Shown here: piece after piece, positions 54,941 to 63,964 of the stretch
Numbering within the stretch: position 1 is the first letter of the stretch
Layout of the letters: every line of letters begins with the position of its first letter
Assembly (NCBI GenBank): GCA_937880075.1
Contig: CALFLM010000080.1
Span: 1 to 64,000 of the forward strand
Direction of reading: 5' to 3'
DNA: 64,000 nucleotides
From: an uncultured Romboutsia sp.
GTDB lineage: Bacteria > Bacillota > Clostridia > Peptostreptococcales > Peptostreptococcaceae
The notes under the pieces: generated by a model
What the model was told of the DNA's origin: nothing
The model's input: the letters and a program-made list of their open reading frames with translations, nothing else
Database searches by the model: none
Translations under genes and position numbers: made by a program

Positions 54941-55470
54941 TGAAAGTGATGGCTAACAAAATGACAAATATAAATACAAGTACCTCAATGCAAGATACGA
55001 GTAGTTTAAAATCAAGAAGTGTTAGTAAAACAGAAAATGGAACTACTATAGTTAGTGGTAGCTATAATAATGATAAAGATTTATTTCTTAAGCTTCTTGT
55101 AGCTCAGATGAAAAATCAAGATCCATTTAACTCACAAGACCCAACTCAATATATTACACAATTAGCACAGTTTAATATGCTTGAGCAATCAATGGCATTA
55201 AATGAGAATATGGAATATATGATAGGATTGACTAATGGTGTTTTAATGAATTCTGCAATGGGAACTGCATCTAATCTTATAGGAAAAGAGATAGAAGCAT
55301 ATGCACCTACTGAGGGTGATCAAAGTTCAGGTGATGATGTAAAAACAATATCTGGAAAAGTTGAAAGTGTTCATATAAAGGACGGAGTAGTATATATGAA
55401 TGTCAAAGAACAAGAAAGTGGAAATCTTGTTGAAGTTGAATATGGAGCGCTTATAAAAGTAAATGGTTAA
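54940..55470 (+). CDS. flgD: Hook cap / scaffolding protein FlgD
   Basis: Caps the growing hook while FlgE is added. The 176-residue protein has the FlgD core DLFLKLLVAQMKNQDPFNSQ followed by YITQLAQFNMLEQ, both diagnostic. The ATG at 54940 shares bases with the fliK stop; in-frame ATGs at 54949 and 54961 are alternatives, and none has a strong ribosome site, so coupling to fliK is likely. Confidence 0.92.
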   Translation: MKVMANKMTNINTSTSMQDTSSLKSRSVSKTENGTTIVSGSYNNDKDLFLKLLVAQMKNQDPFNSQDPTQYITQLAQFNMLEQSMALNENMEYMIGLTNGVLMNSAMGTASNLIGKEIEAYAPTEGDQSSGDDVKTISGKVESVHIKDGVVYMNVKEQESGNLVEVEYGALIKVNG

Positions 55471-55517
55471 TAAAAATTAAAATATAATTTAAGTATTACA
55501 AATGGAGGAGAATAAGT

Positions 55518-56366
55518 ATGTTAAGATCGATGTATTCAGGAATAAGTGGAATGAAATCTAATCAAACAAAAATGGACGTTGTAGGTAATAACGTAGCAAA
55601 TGTAGGAACAACAGCGTACAAAAAAACAACTGCAAGATTTTCAGACGCATTATATCAAAGTGCAATATATCCGAGTGCACCAAGTGGTGTAACAGGAGGG
55701 GTTAACCCAGGACAAGTTGGTATAGGTTCTAAAGTAAGTGGTATATTAAAAAATATGGTACAAGGTTCATTACAAACAACAGGAAGACCTACAGATTTGG
55801 CTATAGATGGAGATGGATTCTTTACTGTACAAATAGGTCCAGGGCAAAAGGGCTATACAAGAGATGGTTCATTTAGTTTAGATATGAATGGAAATCTTGT
55901 AACTTCTCAAGGATATAAGGTTTTAGGAACAGATGGTGACCCTATAAAAATACCTGAAGAATTAGCAAATGCTAATGGTGACACTCAAAAAGTACTGTCT
56001 TTCAATATAGCTAATGATGGTTCAATTTCATATTTATTAGCTGATGGTACAAAAATGCCTCAATTAGGTGAAAATGGAAATATAGTAGCTGGAAAACAAC
56101 AAACTTTGCAAATAACAGTATTCCAAAATGATGAAGGTTTAGAGCAACTTGGAGGAAACATATACGGAGAAACTGCAAACTCAGGGAAACCAATAAAAGG
56201 TGCTGTATTTGGAAAGGTTACTCAAGGTGCAATAGAAATGTCTAATGTAGACTTATCAGAAGAATTTACAGAAATGATAGTAACAACTAGAGCTTTCCAA
56301 GCAGCAAGTAAAGTAATAACTACTAGTGATGAATTACTTCAAGAAATCGTAAATCTTAAGAGATAG
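55518..56366 (+). CDS. flgE: Flagellar hook protein FlgE (short form)
   Basis: Hook subunit by position after flgD and before motA. It carries the rod/hook N-terminus (MYSGISGMKSNQTKMDVVGNNVANVGTTAYK), a FlgE/FlgG-type middle with IDGDGFFTVQ and KGYTRDGSFSLD, and the C-terminal MSNVDLSEEFTEMIVTTRAFQAASK. At 282 residues it is shorter than most FlgE proteins (usually well above 300) and near FlgG size, so it probably lacks most of the outer D2 domain. FlgG identity is a less likely alternative, because another rod gene begins at 63965. Confidence 0.82.
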   Translation: MLRSMYSGISGMKSNQTKMDVVGNNVANVGTTAYKKTTARFSDALYQSAIYPSAPSGVTGGVNPGQVGIGSKVSGILKNMVQGSLQTTGRPTDLAIDGDGFFTVQIGPGQKGYTRDGSFSLDMNGNLVTSQGYKVLGTDGDPIKIPEELANANGDTQKVLSFNIANDGSISYLLADGTKMPQLGENGNIVAGKQQTLQITVFQNDEGLEQLGGNIYGETANSGKPIKGAVFGKVTQGAIEMSNVDLSEEFTEMIVTTRAFQAASKVITTSDELLQEIVNLKR

Positions 56367-56382
56367 TAAGAGGTGCTAAAGC

Positions 56383-57180
56383 ATGAAGAAAAATGATATT
56401 CTAACGCCCATAGGTTTAGTATTAGCAATAGGATTTATATTTTATGCAATATCGACAGGTAAAGGCGGAGTAGGTATGTTCATCGACATACCATCATTTC
56501 TTATAACTATCGGTGGATCCTTTGCAGCAGTGTTAATAACTTTTGATTTAGAAACAATAAAGAAAGTTCCAAGTGCTTTAAAAATTAGTATCGTTTCACC
56601 AAATGTTAATAAAGTTGATTTAGTTGATCAATTTAAAGAACTTTCAAAAATAATTAGAAAAGATGGGATGCTAGCAATAGAACAACAAATTTCTGAAATG
56701 GAAGACCCATTTTTAAAGAAAGGTCTTGAATTAATAGTTGATGGTGTAGATGCAAAAGATGTAACAGAAATATTAGAAATAGATTTAAATGAAAAAGAGA
56801 AAGTATATGGTAAGAGCTCTAAAATATTTAAACTTTGGGGTTCTTATGCACCAGCATTTGGTATGGTTGGTACATTAATTGGTCTTATACAAATGCTATC
56901 TGATATGGGGTCACCAGATGAGATAGCAGCAGGTATGAGTACTGCTCTTATAACTACACTTTACGGTGCATTATTTACTAATGTTATATTTAACCCAATT
57001 GGATTTAATATTGAATCTAAGGGTGAAAAAGAGATTGAGTATTTAGAAATGGTAGTTTGTGGATTACAGAGTATACAAAATGGTGACAGTGTAAGGGCTA
57101 TGGAAGAAAAGTTAGTAACATTTCTAGATGAGAAAGATAGAAAAGCATATGCTGAAAATTCAGCAAGTGAGGTAGCATAA
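56383..57180 (+). CDS. motA: Motor stator protein MotA
   Basis: Ion-channel subunit of the stator with four membrane helices. The N-terminal half includes GGSFAAVLITFDLETIKKVPSA, and the second half has LWGSYAPAFGMVGTLIGLIQML (helix 3 with the conserved Pro) followed by the fourth helix. The 265 residues are typical. The gene lies 16 bases after flgE, so no flbD gene fits between them, and motB starts 2 bases after its stop. Confidence 0.93.
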   Translation: MKKNDILTPIGLVLAIGFIFYAISTGKGGVGMFIDIPSFLITIGGSFAAVLITFDLETIKKVPSALKISIVSPNVNKVDLVDQFKELSKIIRKDGMLAIEQQISEMEDPFLKKGLELIVDGVDAKDVTEILEIDLNEKEKVYGKSSKIFKLWGSYAPAFGMVGTLIGLIQMLSDMGSPDEIAAGMSTALITTLYGALFTNVIFNPIGFNIESKGEKEIEYLEMVVCGLQSIQNGDSVRAMEEKLVTFLDEKDRKAYAENSASEVA

Positions 57181-57182
57181 TT

Positions 57183-57878
57183 ATGGCTCGCAAGAAAAAA
57201 AAGGATGATGATATAAGAACTGATGGATGGATGGACACCTTTGCAGATACAATGACATTATTACTAACATTTTTTATACTATTGTATTCAATATCAGCTG
57301 TAGATAGTGAAAAACTAAAAGAACTATCAAAAGCTCTACAATATTCTTTAACAGGTGATTCATCTGTTAAAGAACTTCAAAGTATAGATGATTTAAAAAT
57401 TGATATTGAAGAAGGTACTAAATATGAAGATTTAGCTGCAAAACTAAATAAAATAATAGAGCAAAATTCTCTTACAGATGAAATTAAAATAAGAGAAGAA
57501 GATAGAGGGATAGTACTTGAAGTTGATGAGTCAATATTATTTGATTCAGGAAAAGCAGAAATAAAAGATAGTAGTATAAACGTTCTTGATACTATAGCAA
57601 CAATAATACAAGAAACAGATAATGAAATTGTAGCAGAAGGAAATACGGATAATGTTCCTGTAAATAATGAAAAATATAGATCTAACTGGGAGCTTTCAAC
57701 AGAAAGAGCCTTAAGTATAGTAAGGTATTTAATTGAAGAAAAAAATATAAATCCTAATAGAATTTCACTAAAGGGATATGGTGAGTTTAACCCTATTGTT
57801 CCTAATGATAGTGATGAAAATAAAGCGAAAAATAGAAGAGTTGACATTTTAGTTGTTGAGGAGAGAGTTAAGAAATAG
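57183..57878 (+). CDS. motB: Motor stator protein MotB
   Basis: Anchors the stator to peptidoglycan and carries the ion-binding aspartate. The single membrane helix has DTFADTMTLLLTFFILLYS with the critical Asp22. The OmpA/MotB peptidoglycan domain spans about residues 115-225 (FDSGKAEIKDSS; GNTDNVPVNNEKYRSNWELS; NRRVDILV). The 231 residues are normal. fliO follows after 16 bases, leaving no room for fliL. Confidence 0.93.
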   Translation: MARKKKKDDDIRTDGWMDTFADTMTLLLTFFILLYSISAVDSEKLKELSKALQYSLTGDSSVKELQSIDDLKIDIEEGTKYEDLAAKLNKIIEQNSLTDEIKIREEDRGIVLEVDESILFDSGKAEIKDSSINVLDTIATIIQETDNEIVAEGNTDNVPVNNEKYRSNWELSTERALSIVRYLIEEKNINPNRISLKGYGEFNPIVPNDSDENKAKNRRVDILVVEERVKK

Positions 57879-57894
57879 GAAAGGGGAATAAATA

Positions 57895-58329
57895 ATGTTG
57901 CAATATATAATAAGTTTAATAATATTTATACCTATTACTATTATTTTAATAGTAGCTTCAATAAAGTTAAGTAAATTAAACTCTGATAGTATTAATAAGC
58001 ATAAATACGTTAAGGTATTAGAGAAAACTAATTTAAGTAAAGATACAAGTATATTTGTTTTAGAAATGGGTGATGAAGGGTGTGTAGTAGCTTCATCACC
58101 TTCTAAAATCGAAAAAATAAAAGAATTGAATAAAGAAGACATAGCTGAAATATATGAAATGAAAGAAAGTTATGGTATAAATTTATCTGATATAGATATT
58201 GATAAATTTAAATTATTTAATTTAAGTTTTAAGAATAAAAAAATTAGAAATAATATGTTTTCAAAAAAGAAAAAGTCAAAATTTTCAAATTTCAACAATT
58301 CGGACAGACTTTTATTTCATAAAAAATAA
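57895..58329 (+). CDS. fliO: FliO-like flagellar biosynthesis protein
   Basis: Small single-span membrane protein (144 residues). After the N-terminal helix (QYIISLIIFIPITIILIVAS) comes a short beta-rich domain (YVKVLEKTNLSKDTSIFVLE and GDEGCVVASS) with the FliO pattern, and a basic C-terminal tail. FliO helps assemble the FliP ring. Its place directly before fliP supports the call; FliL is ruled out by the beta-domain pattern. Confidence 0.75.
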   Translation: MLQYIISLIIFIPITIILIVASIKLSKLNSDSINKHKYVKVLEKTNLSKDTSIFVLEMGDEGCVVASSPSKIEKIKELNKEDIAEIYEMKESYGINLSDIDIDKFKLFNLSFKNKKIRNNMFSKKKKSKFSNFNNSDRLLFHKK

Positions 58330-58353
58330 AAATTACTAAAGAAGGGGGTATAT

Positions 58354-59022
58354 ATGAACGATTTAGTAGGATTAATTTCAAATAATCAACAAGAATTTAC
58401 TCCTTTAATAAAGCTATTTATAGTAATGACTTTTATGATGTTTTTACCAACTATTATCTTTATGATGACAAGTTTTGTAAGAATAATCATTACATTCTCA
58501 TTTTTAAAATCAGCTTTAGGAGCTCAACAATCTATACCAAATCAAATACTAGTGGGAATTGCATTAGTATTAACTATGTTTATTATGTCCCCAGTAGTAA
58601 GTGATATTAATAAAGTAGCTATACAGCCATATAAGGAAGATAAAATAACTTTTCAAGAGGGAATAGAAAAAGCTCAGATTCCTATAAAAGAATTTTTATT
58701 AAAACAGACTAGAGAAGAGGATGTAAAGCTATTTTTAGATAGTGCACATATTGATGAAAATAAAATAACAAGAGAAGATATACCTTTAAAAGTGTTGGTA
58801 CCAGCATTTGCAATAAGTGAGTTAAAAACTGCTTTCCAAATTGGATTTTTAATATATCTACCATTTTTATTAATAGATTTAGTAGTATCAAGTACATTGA
58901 TGTCGATGGGGATGTTTATGTTACCGCCAGCTATGATATCTCTGCCATTTAAACTTTTACTATTTATAATGGTTGATGGATGGAATTTATTAATTAAATC
59001 TTTAGTTTTAAGCTTTACTTAG
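58354..59022 (+). CDS. fliP: Flagellar export gate protein FliP
   Basis: Core of the export gate. Four membrane helices with the FliP signatures FMMTSFVRIIITFSFLKSALG and, near the C-terminus, FLLIDLVVSSTLMSMGMFMLPP. The 222-residue length is typical. There is no cleavable signal peptide of the longer FliP type. AAGGGGG precedes the ATG. Confidence 0.95.
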   Translation: MNDLVGLISNNQQEFTPLIKLFIVMTFMMFLPTIIFMMTSFVRIIITFSFLKSALGAQQSIPNQILVGIALVLTMFIMSPVVSDINKVAIQPYKEDKITFQEGIEKAQIPIKEFLLKQTREEDVKLFLDSAHIDENKITREDIPLKVLVPAFAISELKTAFQIGFLIYLPFLLIDLVVSSTLMSMGMFMLPPAMISLPFKLLLFIMVDGWNLLIKSLVLSFT

Positions 59023-59037
59023 TAAGGAGATGAAATT

Positions 59038-59307
59038 ATGAATGAACAAATGGTAATGGGTATAGTGACAGAATCATTATACACAGCTTTGATTGTAGGA
59101 GGTCCAATATTAATATTAACTTTAGTAGTTGGTTTATTAGTAAGTATATTTCAAGCAGCAACTCAAATACAAGAACAAACACTAACATTTGTACCAAAAT
59201 TAATAACAATAGCAGCTATTTTAATTGTTAGTGGAAATTGGATGCTTAATAAAATTATGATTTTCACACAACAAATTATGAATATGATAGCAAATATAAA
59301 GGGATGA
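59038..59307 (+). CDS. fliQ: Flagellar export gate protein FliQ
   Basis: Small two-helix gate component of 89 residues. The signature VGLLVSIFQAATQIQEQTLTFVPKL is fully conserved. It lies 15 bases after fliP with AAGGAGATG as ribosome site and 5 bases before fliR/flhB. Confidence 0.95.
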   Translation: MNEQMVMGIVTESLYTALIVGGPILILTLVVGLLVSIFQAATQIQEQTLTFVPKLITIAAILIVSGNWMLNKIMIFTQQIMNMIANIKG

Positions 59308-59312
59308 GATAA

Positions 59313-61139
59313 ATGATATTTATATTTATAAGGATACTTACTTTCTTCGGATGTATAAATGTAATATTTCCATCAGGAACTCCTCGAGTATTTAAGGTAA
59401 TGTTCTCTATATTTATCTCATTTATTTTATCTCCTTTTATACCTTTAGATGTAAATGTTAATTCATTAAGTCAAATTATTATATATGCCTTAATGGAAAC
59501 ATTAACAGGTTTAACATTTGGATTTATAACTAATATGTGTTTTAATAGCTTAAAAACAGCAGGGAGTTTAATTGACCAACAATTAGGTCTATCTATGGCT
59601 AGCATATATGATCCAAATACAAATACCCAATCAACACTTGTTGAGAATATTTTATATTGGGTTGGTATAGTAATTTTCTTTAGTATGAATGGACACTACT
59701 ATCTAATAGAGGGAATACAAAATAGTTTTAACTTGGTTAAAATAGGACAGCCAGTACTTAATGGAAATTTTGATTATATAATAAATGTATTTATTCAATG
59801 TTTTATAATTGGATTTAAAATAGCAGTGCCTATGATTCTATCACTAGTAGTTGCAGAATTACTAATAGGTTTTATATCAAAGAGCGTTCCACAGTTAAAT
59901 GTAATGGTAATAGGTATGCCTTTAAAATTATTAATAGGAATTATATTTTTAATTATAGCATTACCATTTATATTGAATAAAATTCACTATTTATTCAATC
60001 AAATACCATCTATTTTAGATGGTACTCTTAGTATGAATGATAATGTAATTTCAAATATAGGGACAGTTGGATTTATGTTATCTATGGATGGAGATAAAAC
60101 AGAAGAGCCAACCCCTAAGAAGAAAAAAGATGCAAGAAAACAAGGTAATATAGCGAAAAGTTCTGAAGTAAATACAGCTATGACATTTATAGCTATATTA
60201 GTTATAGTATACACAATGTCAGATTATGTAAGTTTTGAAATTAAAAATTTTATAGTAAATATACTTAGTGGTAATTTTAATATGCCCATAAATAATAATA
60301 CTATAAAAGAATTAATGTTTAAGGTAATGATTTCTTTTATGAAGATTATTTTACCGATATGTTTAATAATTATGATATTTGGAATTTTAGGAAACTTAGT
60401 CCAGACAGGTTTTTTCTTTTCGGCAGAAAGTTTAAGACCTAAGTTTTCAAAGTTGAATCCAATCAATGGGTTTAAAAATATGTTTTCACTAAAGTCTTTA
60501 GTGAATCTTGTAAAAAATATAGTTGTTATATCAGTAATGATAGCTATAGGCTATTCATTTATGAACAAGAATTTTGCAGGAATAATAAAAAGTGGGGATA
60601 TATACATTCCATATTTGTTTGATACTATAGTTGATCTTATTAAAAATATACTAAGTACTATAGCCATGGTAGTAGTTGTTATAGCAATACTTGACTATGC
60701 ATATCAAAAGTATAGCCATAATAAAGGGCTTAAAATGACTAAACAAGAAGTAAAAGAAGAGTACAAACAGATGGAAGGAGACCCTCAGATAAAAGGAAAG
60801 ATAAAGCAAAAACAAAGACAAATGGCAACTCAAAGAATGATGCAAGCTGTCCCTTCATCTACTGTAATTGTGACAAATCCTACGCACATATCTATAGCAA
60901 TAAGATATGAACAAGGAATAGATAAAACGCCAGTAGTAGTAGCAAAAGGGGCTGATCAAGTGGCATTTAAAATAAGAGAAATAGCTAAAAGTCATGATGT
61001 ACCGATTATTGAAAATGTACCTCTAGCAAGACTTATTTATAGAGAGGTTGAGATAGATCAAGAAATACCAGAAGAAATGTATAAAGCAGTTGCTGAAGTT
61101 TTAGTAGCTGTGTATAAGATAAAGAATAAATACAAGTAG
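59313..61139 (+). CDS. Fused export gate proteins FliR-FlhB
   Basis: Single 608-residue protein joining two export-gate parts that are separate in most bacteria. Residues 1 to about 250 are FliR (helical, with TGLTFGFITNMCFNSLKTAG). From about residue 258 FlhB begins with its typical DKTEEPTPKKKKDARKQGNI segment, then four helices and the cytoplasmic switch domain. The self-cleavage site NPTH (522-525) is intact, so the switch from hook to filament export can work. The frame is continuous, with no stop or start codon between the parts. This fusion is known from clostridia including C. difficile. Confidence 0.93.
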   Translation: MIFIFIRILTFFGCINVIFPSGTPRVFKVMFSIFISFILSPFIPLDVNVNSLSQIIIYALMETLTGLTFGFITNMCFNSLKTAGSLIDQQLGLSMASIYDPNTNTQSTLVENILYWVGIVIFFSMNGHYYLIEGIQNSFNLVKIGQPVLNGNFDYIINVFIQCFIIGFKIAVPMILSLVVAELLIGFISKSVPQLNVMVIGMPLKLLIGIIFLIIALPFILNKIHYLFNQIPSILDGTLSMNDNVISNIGTVGFMLSMDGDKTEEPTPKKKKDARKQGNIAKSSEVNTAMTFIAILVIVYTMSDYVSFEIKNFIVNILSGNFNMPINNNTIKELMFKVMISFMKIILPICLIIMIFGILGNLVQTGFFFSAESLRPKFSKLNPINGFKNMFSLKSLVNLVKNIVVISVMIAIGYSFMNKNFAGIIKSGDIYIPYLFDTIVDLIKNILSTIAMVVVVIAILDYAYQKYSHNKGLKMTKQEVKEEYKQMEGDPQIKGKIKQKQRQMATQRMMQAVPSSTVIVTNPTHISIAIRYEQGIDKTPVVVAKGADQVAFKIREIAKSHDVPIIENVPLARLIYREVEIDQEIPEEMYKAVAEVLVAVYKIKNKYK

Positions 61140-61159
61140 TTATTAAGAAGAGGTTGAAT

Positions 61160-63223
61160 ATGGATAAATTAAGTTTAAAAGGTAGATTTGATATATTGGC
61201 TGGATTTGGGATACTAGGAATAGTATTAATGATAATAGTCCCACTTCCTCCATTTTTACTAGACGTATTGTTATCAGTAAACATAGCATTATCAATTCTT
61301 ATATTACTACTTACTCTTTTTTCAACTAATATACTACAGCTATCTATGTTTCCAACAATATTGCTTGTTACAACATTATTTAGATTAGGTCTAAATATAT
61401 CATCAACAAGACTTATATTAGGACAAGGATATGCAGGAAATGTTATAGAGTCATTTGGTAGCTTTGTTGTTGGTGGAAATTACGTAGTAGGGGTAATTAT
61501 ATTCTTAATTATAATGATAGTACAGTTTGTTGTAATAACAAATGGTTCAGGAAGAGTATCAGAAGTATCAGCAAGATTTACACTTGATGCTATGCCTGGA
61601 AAACAAATGAGTATAGATGCAGATTTAGGTGCAGGAATAATAGATGAAAAAACTGCAAGAAAAAAAAGATTAGAATTACAACAAGAAGTTGATTTTTATG
61701 GAGCTATGGATGGTGCATCAAAGTTTGTAAAAGGAGATGCAATAGCAGGTATAATTGTAACAATAATAAACATCTTAGGAGGAATTATTATTGGTGTAGT
61801 TATGATGGATATGAGTTTTAGTGAAGCTGTACAAAACTTCATAAGACTTACAATAGGGGATGGTCTTGTTAGCCAGATATCAGCACTATTAATATCTACA
61901 TCTGCAGGTATCTTAGTTACAAAGTCTAGTAGTGAAAAGAACTTTGGTAATCTTTTAGGTAAGCAGTTAACATCTGTACCTGCAACTATAGGTATGACAG
62001 GAGCTGTCTTATTAGTTTTAGGATTTCTTCCAGGGCTACCTAAATTATCGTTTTTCACATTAGGTGCTGGTGCATTAGCAACTGCATTTTTATTAAGTAA
62101 AGAAGAAAAAGAAAAACAAAAACAAGAAGAATTAGAATCTGTACAAAGTGAAGCTGAAGATGCTAAACCTAGTATAGAAATGGCAGAAGATGTATCAAGT
62201 CTTATAAATGTTGAGCCTATAGAGGTTGAAATAGGATATGGACTTATACCTCTTGCAGATGAAAGTAATGGTGGAGACTTATTACAAAGAATAGTTTCTA
62301 TAAGAAGACAGTGTGCAATTGATATGGGGGTACTAGTACAGCCAATAAGAATTAGAGATAATCTTCAGTTAGAGCCAAATCAATATAGTATAAAAATAAA
62401 AGGAAATGTAGTAGCAACATATAGTCTTATGCCAACAATGTTATTATGTATGAACCCTATGGGTACAGATACTGAGATTGATGGAATAAGAGTTAAAGAA
62501 CCTACATTTGGTCTTGATGCATTATGGATAAGTTCGGATAAGGCAGAAGAAGCAGAGTTATATGGACTAACAGTTGTAGATCCAACAACTATATTAGTTA
62601 CTCATTTATTAGAGATAATAAAATCTAAGGCGCATGAACTTGTTGGTAGACAAGAGGTTAAATTAATTATAGATTCAGCTAAAGAAAGATATAGTGCAGT
62701 TGTTGATGAGCTAATCCCAGATTTAATGACTTTAGGAGAGGTTCAAAAAGTATTACAAAACTTATTAAGAGAAAATATTTCAATAAAAGATAGAGTTACA
62801 ATACTAGAAACGCTAGCTGATAATGCAAGAAATACAAAAGATATAGAACTTTTAACTGAGTATGTAAGAATGGCTATGAGTAGAAGTATTTGTGCAGGTT
62901 TAGTTGATGAAAATAACTCTATAACAGTAGCGACTTTATCTATAGAATTAGAAAATATAATAGGGAATAGTTTACAAAGATCTATTAATGGTACATATCC
63001 AGCAATAGATCCAGATACAACAAATAAAATATTCTCTAATATACAAAGTACAGTAGAAAGCATTCATTTTAATAATAATAGAACTATACTTTTGGTCTCT
63101 CCAAAAATAAGAGCACCTTTTAGAAAATTAGTTGAAATGGTATTTCCTAACATAACTGTTTTATCATTAAATGAGGTTCCAAGTGATATTCAGATAAAGG
63201 CCCAAGGTATAGTCAGCATATAG
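61160..63223 (+). CDS. flhA: Flagellar export gate protein FlhA
   Basis: Largest gate protein: eight N-terminal membrane helices (about residues 15-310), including the FHIPEP-type loop region GRVSEVSARFTLDAMPGKQM and DADLGAGIIDEKTARKKR, then a linker and a cytoplasmic ring domain that docks chaperone-substrate complexes. I start at the ATG at 61160, with GAAGAGG 6 bases upstream; the TTG at 61154 is too close. The 687 residues are typical. FliA follows after 15 bases, so flhF and flhG are absent here. Confidence 0.95.
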   Translation: MDKLSLKGRFDILAGFGILGIVLMIIVPLPPFLLDVLLSVNIALSILILLLTLFSTNILQLSMFPTILLVTTLFRLGLNISSTRLILGQGYAGNVIESFGSFVVGGNYVVGVIIFLIIMIVQFVVITNGSGRVSEVSARFTLDAMPGKQMSIDADLGAGIIDEKTARKKRLELQQEVDFYGAMDGASKFVKGDAIAGIIVTIINILGGIIIGVVMMDMSFSEAVQNFIRLTIGDGLVSQISALLISTSAGILVTKSSSEKNFGNLLGKQLTSVPATIGMTGAVLLVLGFLPGLPKLSFFTLGAGALATAFLLSKEEKEKQKQEELESVQSEAEDAKPSIEMAEDVSSLINVEPIEVEIGYGLIPLADESNGGDLLQRIVSIRRQCAIDMGVLVQPIRIRDNLQLEPNQYSIKIKGNVVATYSLMPTMLLCMNPMGTDTEIDGIRVKEPTFGLDALWISSDKAEEAELYGLTVVDPTTILVTHLLEIIKSKAHELVGRQEVKLIIDSAKERYSAVVDELIPDLMTLGEVQKVLQNLLRENISIKDRVTILETLADNARNTKDIELLTEYVRMAMSRSICAGLVDENNSITVATLSIELENIIGNSLQRSINGTYPAIDPDTTNKIFSNIQSTVESIHFNNNRTILLVSPKIRAPFRKLVEMVFPNITVLSLNEVPSDIQIKAQGIVSI

Positions 63224-63238
63224 TAGGAGGTGTCTATT

Positions 63239-63952
63239 ATGGTATTTGAAAGTCAAGAAGAACTTATAGTAAACAACATGAATATAGTTAGGAATATCGC
63301 ATCTAAGTATTATACAGAAAAAATTGGACTGGAATATGAAGACTTAGTTAGCTATGGAGTAATGGGACTTATAGATGCAAGTAAAAAGTTTGATGATAAA
63401 AGAGGTGTAAAATTTTCTACTTATGCATCGATAAGAGTATCTTCATATATAATAGATGAAATAAGAAAATACTCCCCTGTATCAAGAACCTATATGAGTA
63501 AATTTAAAGAATATAACAAAAGTGTAGATGAACTACAAAATAAACTTTTTAGAGAACCTAGTATTGATGAAATTGCTAAACATATGAATGTAACTAAAAA
63601 AGAAGTAATAGATATAGAGAGTAAAATGAAAAATTCTAATAATATATCTATAGATAATATGGTTTCTATGGATGAAAAAGAATTTAATATTATAGAAACT
63701 ATTGAAGATAAAAATATTCCTTGTCCAGAAGAATTAACGGAAAAAAAAGAACTTCAAGATGTATTAGCTAAAGCTTTAGATATGCTTAAAGAAAAAGATA
63801 GATTAGTGTTATCTCTTTATTATTATGAAGAGTTAACACTAAAAGAAATAGGGGAAATACTTGGAGTATCAGAATCAAGAGTTTCCCAATTAAATAGTAG
63901 AGCAATATCTAATTTAAGAGCTGCTATGAAAAAATTAAAATACATCGATTAA
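63239..63952 (+). CDS. fliA: Flagellar sigma factor FliA (sigma-28)
   Basis: Directs RNA polymerase to late flagellar promoters; it is held by FlgM (encoded at 20960). Region 2 (LEYEDLVSYGVMGLIDASKKFD and VKFSTYASIRV), region 3 (SPVSRTYMSKF) and region 4 (LTLKEIGEILGVSESRVSQL) are all present. The ATG at 63239 has AGGAGG 8 bases upstream; a GTG at 63230 lies inside that site. The result is 237 residues. Encoding it at the end of the early operon couples late gene expression to completion of the basal body. Confidence 0.95.
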   Translation: MVFESQEELIVNNMNIVRNIASKYYTEKIGLEYEDLVSYGVMGLIDASKKFDDKRGVKFSTYASIRVSSYIIDEIRKYSPVSRTYMSKFKEYNKSVDELQNKLFREPSIDEIAKHMNVTKKEVIDIESKMKNSNNISIDNMVSMDEKEFNIIETIEDKNIPCPEELTEKKELQDVLAKALDMLKEKDRLVLSLYYYEELTLKEIGEILGVSESRVSQLNSRAISNLRAAMKKLKYID

Positions 63953-63964
63953 GGAGGAAATAAC

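Noticed and set aside
57377..57847. 156-codon minus-strand open frame inside motB
   Set aside because: It is antisense to the conserved OmpA domain of MotB and has a Ser/Ile-rich translation typical of shadow frames.
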